From Isoetes taiwanensis (taxonomy: Eukaryota > Streptophyta > Lycopodiopsida > Isoetales > Isoetaceae), in NCBI GenBank assembly GCA_021234155.1, contig JAJEKV010000072.1, positions 3,122,299 to 3,186,298 of the forward strand: a stretch of 64,000 nucleotides of DNA. The letters are read 5' to 3'. The translations under genes and the position numbers were made by a program. The notes under the pieces are model-generated. The model saw nothing but the letters and a program-made list of their open reading frames with translations. It was not told the origin of the DNA and did no database searches. Below, one piece after another: positions 55,850 to 64,000 of the stretch. How positions within the stretch are numbered: position 1 is the stretch's first letter; each line of letters starts with the position of its first letter.

Positions 55850-56041
55850 TCTATGCATGCATAGGCAAATGCTATACACGCATAGAAAAAGACTCAAAAG
55901 ATTTACACGCAAAACACTATACGCGCTCATTGATATTGATACTAAAGAAGAAGTTCCTGCAAAAAAAATGTCCCCTTGATATTAAAAAACGTTTGTGAAA
56001 TATTAATTGAATTGATACTGTCATATCTATGCGCGCATAGA
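55850..56041. repeat. Dispersed palindromes TCTATGCRYGCATAGR
   Basis: TCTATGCATGCATAGG at 55850-55865, a degenerate GCTATACACGCATAG at 55872, ACTATACGCGCTCA near 55917, and a perfect 16-bp palindrome TCTATGCGCGCATAGA at 56026-56041. They lie outside the tandem array, in otherwise unremarkable AT-rich DNA. Confidence 0.75.
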
Positions 56042-56243
56042 CATTTTTCTTTTCCCTTGCATTTTAGTGATTCAAAATAGTACTATTTTTTAGTTTGACT
56101 TGAAGCAACAAATGTTGTCCTCTGTTAAATGTGTACCTTTTGGATTGAAACTTTTTTTCTGCTGCCCGTTTTCTTTAAAAGAGGTCAAAAATACCGAATT
56201 TACGTGTTTTCAAAAAAGGAATCTGCAATTGCACCACAGGTCA

Positions 56244-57857
56244 TGTGACGTCCCCTACTCATATACGGTGCACTCACCGTATACAAACAGGAGTTCATCC
56301 CCCATACCAGCTCCATGCTAATATAGGGCCCTCCACGTATCACTGCAACCTTGAAGAGTTCCAGTGGGAAGAATGAAGGGGTCCTTTACCCTGTCTCCCT
56401 CAGGGCCTACCTAGCTGCGGAAGCGTGAACATACATGTCAGTAGTACATACATCAACATCATATGACCATCACGAAGGATGGTCCTCCACATATCTGCAT
56501 AGACAAAGATCAGCACATCACATAGGGAATCCTACCCAAGGCTCGGACTCAAAGGGATGGCCCGGACGGCTTGGGTCTCGTGAGTTCATTGCGCATTTAA
56601 TTCATGGCAATGGATTTACCGGCATAAGAACATGGCATAGGGTTGTCCACTCCATCCGCCCCTCCGTGCACACACTTTGCAGTAGTAGGTGAAAAGTCTT
56701 CGGGACCGGATCAGAGCCCGCCGGGATGCATAGCCAAAAGGGCTACTCCCGGGGTCATCATCCCAGTTCCCGATGGGGCAGGTAGGGATCACCCCTCAGA
56801 GATCTACATGCTGATTCAAGGTGACTAGAGGGCCTTTGCCCATTCGACCGGGAACCCACTGGAAAGTCATGAACACCACTTCACGGGTGTTGAGCCCATG
56901 CCTTACCCACACTCGGTGGTAAGCCATTAGACCTAGTCACAATGATCCCTTGTAGGGCCTTACACACCGGAGGGATCGTTCAAAGAGTCGAACACGAACC
57001 TCCTTCTTAGCGGCCCGCCCCTTCACCCACAACCGTGTGTGGTTCTTGTACACGTGCAGTAATCTATGGTGTGCTAGAGAGGCTAATCTAGGAGCATCTA
57101 CTACCAAGCTTGAAGTCTCTACCCCCTTCCCAATACAAGGAGTTCACAGAGATACATCATCCATATAACATCACGTGGAAGAACTAAAGAACATAGATCT
57201 AATCTATATTATAGAGTTAGGTTCTTTAGTTAGAGTCTGTATCTACTCATCTAGAGATCTAGATAGCTGCTAAAGACGATTTAATAGGCTAAACCCATCG
57301 ATACAATGACCGAAAAACGGTTTAGACCATTAAATCGACTACATACCCGATCCATGAGTTGTTCCTCCTCGACCGAAGTTCGACCATCCCACTTGAACCG
57401 CCGAATCAAGGGAAACTAATGGTGCCATTCTCTCGACGGAGTCCGGGAGGCGGTTTTGACTCCTAGAGCGGCCAAAAACGAGCTCTAAAACCCTAGGAAC
57501 GAAAATGGGCAAGTTAGGGTTCTTCTACTTAAATAGGCAAGGGTTGGGGCTTGGGGTTTCCAATTATCCCTTTAGGCATGTGGGATAATTGGAAATGGGC
57601 CCACTTGCCTTTAATGGCTAGGTGGCCAAATGTGCCTACATGGAAATGTGTGCACCTAAATGTGCCCACATGGAAATGTGTGCACCTTAATAAATGTGCA
57701 TGTGCACATTAATAAGAAGTGCACATACCTAGCAAGTTGCCCCTAGGGCTACTCACCGGCTACACGCTTGGCGCATTATCGTCGGTTGAGTGGCGGTACG
57801 TGTGCGAGACAAGACAAGATAACGCCCCGGACCAGATATCGTGGCCGGAACGCCACA
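56244..57857 (-). mobile_element. LTR (1.6 kb) of a minus-strand LTR retrotransposon
   Basis: On plus the segment starts TGTGACGTCCCC and ends GGAACGCCACA. The ends are thus TG...CA with an 8-bp near-perfect inverted pair (TGTGACGT and ACGCCACA). Immediately outside the right end, TTCTCCCCACCTT (57858-57870) is a polypurine tract AAGGTGGGGAGAA on minus, as expected before a 3' LTR. Composition is GC-richer than the left flank. It contains direct repeats GCC-ACATGGAAATGTGTGCACCT (57632, 57664) and the palindromic pair CCAATTATCC/GGATAATTGG (57558-57592). No second LTR is in the window. Confidence 0.65.
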
Positions 57858-57870
57858 TTCTCCCCACCTT
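57858..57870 (-). promoter_or_regulatory. Polypurine tract of the LTR retrotransposon
   Basis: Minus-strand AAGGTGGGGAGAA directly adjoining the TG end of the LTR. It would prime plus-strand DNA synthesis in family terms. A near-copy (TTCAAGGTGGGGGAGACC on minus) lies 40 bp further in at 57905-57922. Confidence 0.55.
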
Positions 57871-57944
57871 GAAATGATGTTGTCTCGGCAAAGATCGCGG
57901 GTCTCCCCCACCTTGAATCTTCCCTAACCCGCAATCAACCCGAT

Positions 57945-59735
57945 GCATGTTATATACTACTATTATACTTACACATTTATTAAGATTACCTTAAGGTAAT
58001 ATTTTTAAATTATTATTACGCCACTACATTATCAATTAACTTGTCAATTAACCAGAACTTCTATTAAAACAGGGTACTTATTATTCCTCGTTATTATAAC
58101 ATTTAGTTTATCACAATTTAACACTTTCATATACAATTATTATTTAAGGTACTCTTCATTCACCCCTATCCCGGAGTTATATTACATGGGGGACAGAAGT
58201 GGAGATGGTGCGGAGCTTCAAGTATCCGGGAATTGATTTCACTACCAACATGCCCGGGATGAGTGTGGAGAGGAGAGCCAGCAACGGTGCTGGAAGGCTT
58301 TATATGCAGTAAAAACGTGTTGCGACAGATCTCTGTGGCTGGGCGAGGAGAGCACACCTGTTTAGAGCTTTGGTCGAGCGGGTCTTCGCTATATGGGGTG
58401 GAGGTTTGGGGCCCGCCAGTTAGCAAAAATACATGGGATAGGTTGGAAAAGGGTCTGAAAGCTTTCTTGACATATAGCTTGGGAGTGAAGGACACCGCAC
58501 CGTATGTCGATTTTTTGTTGTATGAGACGGGTTCCTCGCCTTTACAAAGATTCGCTATTGCAGCATCTTATTTTGCTTCCATAAGGTGGATGGGATGGAT
58601 GAGCATCGCAACCCCCACATTTTGTGTTGTTAACGGAGGAGGGCAAATGTTGGAAGAGGGTATGGCACCAGCAATCGCAAAGGGATGGTTTAGGAGGTGG
58701 TCTATGGATTACCAACGGATGGTGGCACCGCGCATTCCGGATGCGCCCGGAATGGGCAATTGACGCGGGCTATCTTTGCCACCCCGTGGATGCCTCTACT
58801 CTTGCAAAGCCCAAGATGTAGCACTATCACGCCGATTAATCCCGGCCTTGAGCATGGACCCCATCTCGGTACTTGAAAGCACACATCTCGTTGAAGAAAC
58901 GGAGAGCTATTGCTGCCATAAGGACGGGTTCCCATTACCTCGTAATTGAAACAGTCACCGGGGTTGAATGGCGTACCACGGATCCCCGAGGAGGAAAGGA
59001 TATGTCGGTGTTGTGAGATGCGCGTGATAGAGGATGAGCACCATGCCCCTCCGGCGATGCCTAGTATATGCCCATGTCCGAAAAGGTACACCGATCTTAG
59101 ATGCTCGACACACCGCTACATCAATTTACTTGCATCACCTATGTAGGTGGCCGGGAGCTTACATCCCGCAGATTGCTTGATTCGGGCCGTCCGGACTTGC
59201 TCTTCCGGGGCATGGTATTTGAGAGCCTACTGCTAGGGTTTTTCCTCCCAAGTGGGGGTTTTTTCATCCCGGTAGTAGGGTTCTACTGTACAGTTACATT
59301 GTTTGTTTTTGGTGTTGGGGTTTTTGGCTTTTTTGCCTGTTCTCTGCATGTACTGTCTCATAGGCCTTTGGCCTCCGTGGACGTTAAAATAAACTTCCTT
59401 CCTTCCTTCCTTCCTTCCTTCCTTGCAACACATTCCAACAAAATTTGTGTTGCAAGTCCTCGCACCTTAAAATCCTGCATTAATTTTACAATATCTATAA
59501 TTACATACTTACTATCTTAATTATTAGAATTACTCTAAGGTAATGTTTAAGACATTACTGTACTATTTCATTACCCAATTAACTTATCACTTCATAACTT
59601 AATCTACGCAAGGTAATTATTAACCTTACTTAATACAACGTTTAAGTTTATCAAAGTTTATCAATTTCATACAAAATTTACACTTCTAAGGTACTCTTCA
59701 TCCCTTGCAACATATTATGACTAAATTGGTGTTGC
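57945..59735. repeat. Two ~270-bp units, the first interrupted by a retroelement
   Basis: Unit 1 is 57945-58160 plus about 59424-59460; unit 2 is about 59461-59735. Common marks: TTACCTTAAGGTAAT / TTACTCTAAGGTAAT, TTATCAATTAACTT / CCAATTAACTT, AAGGTACTCTTCATT / AAGGTACTCTTCATC, TTGCAACA...GTGTTGCAAG. A third, partial unit with ACCCTAAGGTAATATT is at 60340-60480. These lie in the presumed LTR-element interior. Confidence 0.7.
58161..59423 (+). mobile_element. Non-LTR retrotransposon 3' part with hairpin and (TTCC)n tail
   Basis: The element interrupts repeat unit 1. Protein traces, in order and several frames: VRSFKYPGIDFTTN, RALVERVF, YGVEVWGPPVSKNTWDRLEKGLKAF, PYVDFLLYETGSSPLQRFAIAASYFASIRW, then RICRCCEMRVIEDEHH, a C-x2-C...H zinc motif. 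These match the region after the RT palm plus the terminal zinc motif of non-LTR elements, unlike the poly(A) LINEs in the window. The 3' end is CATAGGCCTTTGGCCTCCGT, a hairpin, then GGACGTTAAAATAAAC and about seven TTCC (59397-59423). It is 5'-truncated: endonuclease and RT palm are missing. Confidence 0.75.
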
Positions 59736-62000
59736 AAGTTTTAGAGGCTCGACCTCCTGCCCTCGGGGCCTCTATTGGCCTCGAAGTTGACCCTCACGTT
59801 ATTACTATTTTTAATTATTAATAAAATTTTGGTTATATGGTGACCACCCACCTATCTACATGGATGCATGGCTAATCTCCGTAGAGGAAGAGGGTGAATC
59901 TTCCATTATGGCAGTGGAGGCAGCCTATATGCCTATATGCGGCTCATGCCTACACCTCTAGTTGCCTGGGCGTGGGATATATCCTTCCAGCGGGGGGGCG
60001 TGAATAGCTTCCTCCTATCAAAGCATATATGGGGCTAAAGGTGCCTTTCCTATCAATGCATTCCCGAATGACCTCCTTTCTCGAGGGTCGTCTACTTCCC
60101 ATGGGACAGTAGACTTTCTAATCTACCTTCCACTTTCGTCCAGCGAAACGCGGTCATGCCTATATTGACATTACACCGCGCCCTAGAGATCCAGCATGAG
60201 CGGTCTCATCATCGGTAACAGCGCGTACAACCCTACCTAGCATAGGTTGCATGCGTGGAATTAATCTTAACTATACAAGCATTTAATCTACACACAAAGC
60301 GACATGCACAGGCGATTTTTCTGCTGGCCCCTTTAATGCATGTGATTAACATAATTACCCTAAGGTAATATTTATGAATTAACATTATCATAGTATCGGA
60401 TACATTACTTCGATAGTACAATTATATTTAGTCTAATCTTTGCAATATTTAACGACTTTTAGATCGCGATTATTTGAACAATAACCCCGATTTAGACCTA
60501 TTGTTACATAGACAAGGTTTTAATTATCATACACAAGAATTAGATGTGCTTCTTATTCTCTTCCTTGGGTCTTTACATTACCCTTGGAAGTATATCCCTA
60601 AGATGCACTTAAGTATATTTGAATTCTATTTTCTATCTATTTTTACAAGGACCCCAAAGGTCATATGGCTATCCTTGGAAGGAATTGCATCCTTGTGAAG
60701 GATTAATTAACATGCTACCTCACATTATCGTTTGTTATTTAACTTATTTCTGCATGATACACATACGTACAACATTTTCTATCAATTATTAGGATCTATA
60801 TTTAACTTATCTATAAGATACATTAAAGCTTATAATGCATCGCCGCCTTACCTAGGCTAGAATGCATCCACCCATTGAGCGTGTCGAGTAATTTGGAGAT
60901 GACTTGGTCGTTGCATTGCTCCCATAGTTTTGCTCCACTTCCTTGGTGTAGTTAGCTACCACGTCGGTCTCGCCGCTATCTTGAAGCCCTGGAGTGAACT
61001 CTATCATTATCTATCTTGCGCAATCATATTCCCGCTTCAAAAAAAATGGTTACGCACCCCTTCAATGGCGTTGTGAACGTCATATCTATTCTCTCCCCTT
61101 AATCAATTCTTACTTGCACATTAATTTACTAGCCGCTCATATATAACCATCTAAGATGGATGCACCTCCCATCATTTATTTCAATAGAAAATGGTACCTA
61201 CTTAGTTAGAGCGATTCTAAATGGCGTTTTGTCACAACATCATATGCTATTCTTTTGGAACCTCAAAGGGGTTTTTAAAACTGGTACTTTGCTTTTCTTC
61301 CCATTAAAATCAATCCAAAAATTTTAATTGAAGGTCAACAACATGCCAATCTATAGTAGTAGAGGATAACATACTATAGAGACTAAAATGAATGAACCAA
61401 CTCTCAAACTTATTGTTTATTGAGGCATTTATGCAAGTTCTTATAGCCCGATCTTTGGGTACTTTTTGGAAATAGTTTTGATTCTAAAAGAACTTTAGAT
61501 GGTTAGCATACTTTCATCATGACAATTCCTTTTGTCTCAAAAAGACTATTTGATTACTATAATTCTTATTTTAGATGTACCTTACATGTATTATTCTTTT
61601 ATATTCTAGAGATTCCCCTTTCTTAGTTATTTGGCTCTTGGAATATTTCCTACCAATCAATTGATGTCATCGTAACAAGTTGGCGGACTTGTTAGATTAC
61701 TTCTTTTCTTTCGGTTGGATTATTCTTTTGGAGGTACTAGATTTATACATGGTCAACAATTATCCTAGTAATGATTCCTTCTTAGTGAGGAGATCAATCT
61801 CACCAAGTGGTTTCAATACGTTGGATGCGGTTAACAATCGTGTATAATTATAGTTACTCTATGTATTTCCTTCCCAATCTTGGCTTAGCTCAATATTGGG
61901 GCAATTCCTTCAGCGAGAATATGCGGAAATGCTTTCTAATCCCAATATGGATGTTCAGTCCATACATTTAACCTACTAGGCCCCATGGCCTTAGATCCTT
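59736..62000. other. Retroelement-like non-coding DNA
   Basis: No supported CDS. Moderately GC-rich text at 59740-60240 and AT-rich text at 60240-62000 are consistent with the interior of a non-coding (LARD-type) or decayed LTR element belonging to the LTR at 56244, but gag or pol motifs were not found. Confidence 0.4.
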
Positions 62001-64000
62001 GAGCTTGCTAGAAGCTCATCCATTAGTTGCTTTTTGCTTGAAGTAGCAAAGGTAGCGTTCTTAAGTCGCCGATACCCGGTCTCCTTGGCGGTGGCTCCTC
62101 TTTGATGTAGGAGGTTGACTTTGTTCGTTAGAAGCCTCGCATTGCTTGATGGTGTAGTTGATCACTTGAAATCTTCCATGCCGCTTTTCAAAAGCCTGAA
62201 GGTGGTTGAAAAAGATCTTTCATCTTGAACTTTTGTCTTGGCGGCTAAAGGCGACGACTGTCGATGTCGCCGACTCCATCGATGTCTCATCATGTCGAGT
62301 CCTCTTTATCGTTATCGTGTTGCCCGAAGAGTGTTGGCGATGTTGATTGCTTCACCCTGCAACTTGCATGACATCTCTTCCTTTGATCTATTGCGCTATG
62401 GAAAGGAAGGAATAACAAAGGGAACTATACATGCAAAACATATAAACACATAATTACAATTACTACTAGAGCTATTAGGTCCCCCTTGTGCCTCCCTTGA
62501 GTTGCATACCTACTCCTTGGTGATGTCGCCGGTGTTCCTCCGGGTGCAATGGTGTTGACGATCTATATCCTCCTATTTGTATGTTGGCTCATTACTTTCA
62601 GGGGTAATTTGTTGATATACTTGGGCCCTCCGATGTTTGTCGGCTATGGCACAACATGCTTTGCATCACATTCTCACTAAAGGTGTGTTTCGGCGTTGAT
62701 GCGCCGACATTTCGATTGCGCTTCACGATCCTGTTTTGGTGGTAGTTGTTCCTCCCGCCATTGATACTTGAAGCTATTTGGGCGTCTCTTGAGGTTGTCT
62801 TGCGCGATTCCTTTGGCTATACTCCTCACGGAGTTGTTCTCTTCTGCAGTTGTTCTTTGAATCGTCCATCCTTGGGTTCACCAAGTTGCATGCAAGTCAG
62901 GTATTGCAAGTCATCGGCTCGCTTCGCCTAGATGCTTCTCCATCGAGCTTCAAACTTCCTTGTTTGATCCCCTCGATCACCGCGGCTTGGGCGTTGTCCG
63001 TTCCGCCATGCTATGCCGTCTTCTTGTCTTGGGAAACCTTCCGGTGGCTTTGATTGTGCTCGTCGGTTTTGATCCTCCCGTTGCCTCTAGGGGCTTCGTG
63101 GAAGAAGTCGGTTGCTAGCACTTCTCAAGCTTCGGAGTTCGACCTTTGTCTCTCTATGCATGTCGGCCTCTCGGCAAGTAAAGCTTCATGGCTCTTCTCC
63201 CTGCTTTGGCGATGTTGTAGGGATGATGGATCCTTATCTCTGTGACTTGACCCTTGAGTTGAAGAAGTACCTGCCTTAGATATGCTCTTGTCGTTGAATA
63301 GCACGGCTATTATCTTGAACTCTCTTTTTTTGAAGGTGCTTTAGTTGCTATCCTTGTCGTTAAGGTATCGAATGCTTCTACCTTGGGCATTTGGCGTGCC
63401 ACATGTCGGAGATATGATCGGCTTCTTCTCTTCTAATTCTTGGTAGGAGTACGTGAAGCCATCACCCTAGTTGTTGAAGGCATATCTCCTCGTCAGCGAT
63501 TGCCTTTCGTAAGTGCATCTCCATCTAATCCACGTATCATGGCGCATTCCCCTATATTACCACAAAGGTGGAATTATGGTCGTCGAGATGTTGTCTTCTT
63601 AGTTGGCTCGTTGATGTGGGCGTTCCTCCTTCTATTGTTGAGGCCACTTTCGTGTCATAAGTTCGTCAAGTGTTGCTGCTGCCACAAGATGTAGTGTTGC
63701 GTCGGCGATGTCTTGGTGCGGTGGTGATGATCTTGACATGACGGTATTGTCTCTTATTGACATTGGGTGGGCCAGTGTCTTCTACTTCAGGGCACTTAGG
63801 AAGTGTTTGGAGTCGAAGGTTTGCTTTGGCCTCGGTCGTTTCTCCCTCGTACTTGCTCTTCCATTTTGATCTTGGGCTCTATGCTTCCCCATTTGGTAGT
63901 CGAAGTGAAGGAGCTTCCGATCTAAAGCGCTAAATCCGTAAAACATGACTCTAAACTCATGTTTCTCCCAGCGTATCTGTGAGCATCAAGGATATACAAT
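62001..64000. other. GC-rich non-coding stretch, no gene identified
   Basis: Plus frames of 60-85 codons (for example 62746-62931, 63054-63245, 63440-63694) look coding-like only through composition. On minus, a Lys/Arg/Ser-rich reading around 62870-63150 is open in pieces but carries no gag zinc knuckle. Recurrent words (GATGTCGCCG, CTTGGCGG) suggest old repeats. I assign nothing. Confidence 0.35.

Noticed and set aside
62700-63700. Coding-like plus frames in the right-hand GC-rich region
   Set aside because: No start context, no splice partners and no recognisable motif; the frames overlap each other and look like composition effects.

Overview
The window looks like nuclear DNA of a land plant, most likely a fern (inference). 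It carries PLS-class pentatricopeptide-repeat (PPR) sequences with GT-AG introns, plant-type LINEs with poly(A) tails, AT-rich satellites, and many decayed genes between mobile elements. There are no bacterial operons, CRISPR arrays or intact RNA genes. Almost every long reading frame is mobile-element or PPR derived. The best host-like genes are a PPR gene on the minus strand (7.1-9.9 kb), a small multi-exon gene present in two copies (11.7-12.4 and 17.3-18.0 kb), and a Ulp1-type cysteine protease gene with tiny introns (52.2-53.0 kb).

Layout. 0-7 kb: LINE remnants, an unrecognised ORF and a 350-bp tandem duplication. 7.1-18.5 kb: a direct segmental duplication (A 8187-12944, B 13767-18533). 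Each copy holds a PPR 5' half on the minus strand and the small multi-exon gene on the plus strand. Copy B begins exactly at the end of a 369-bp foldback element. 18.5-22.9 kb: a decayed LINE with a glycine-rich ORF1 end, an endonuclease, reverse transcriptase pieces and poly(A). It is followed by a third partial copy (C) of the duplicated block. 23.6-27.2 kb: a second, truncated LINE family. 27.4-29.0 kb: a non-LTR zinc-finger tail and a PPR pseudogene.

30.4-48.7 kb: the clearest structure in the window. One roughly 8-kb LINE (small upstream ORF, ORF1, ORF2, poly(A)) is split inside ORF1 by a 10.34-kb insertion. The insertion has 16-bp perfect terminal inverted repeats that start CACAAGG and is flanked by a 3-bp TTC duplication. 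Removing the insertion and one TTC restores the ORF1 frame exactly. The inverted repeats and 3-bp duplication point to a CACTA/EnSpm-like transposon. Its cargo includes a PPR pseudogene, a gene-leader-like stretch, a 320-bp satellite array and AT-rich subterminal repeats; no transposase was recognised.

49.9-53.0 kb: an FCP1/NIF-like phosphatase pseudogene and the Ulp1 gene, with three related terminal sequences (GGTAAAAGC...) around them. 53.6-56.1 kb: scattered copies of a CTATGCGCGCATAG palindrome and a 40-bp tandem array built on it. 56.2-64 kb: a 1.6-kb LTR of a minus-strand retrotransposon with its polypurine tract. Beyond it lies non-coding, LTR-internal-like DNA with about 270-bp repeat units, one of which is interrupted by a non-LTR element ending in a hairpin and (TTCC)n. 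A second unit preserves the uninterrupted sequence. All functional calls come from motif recognition by eye; no database search was run.
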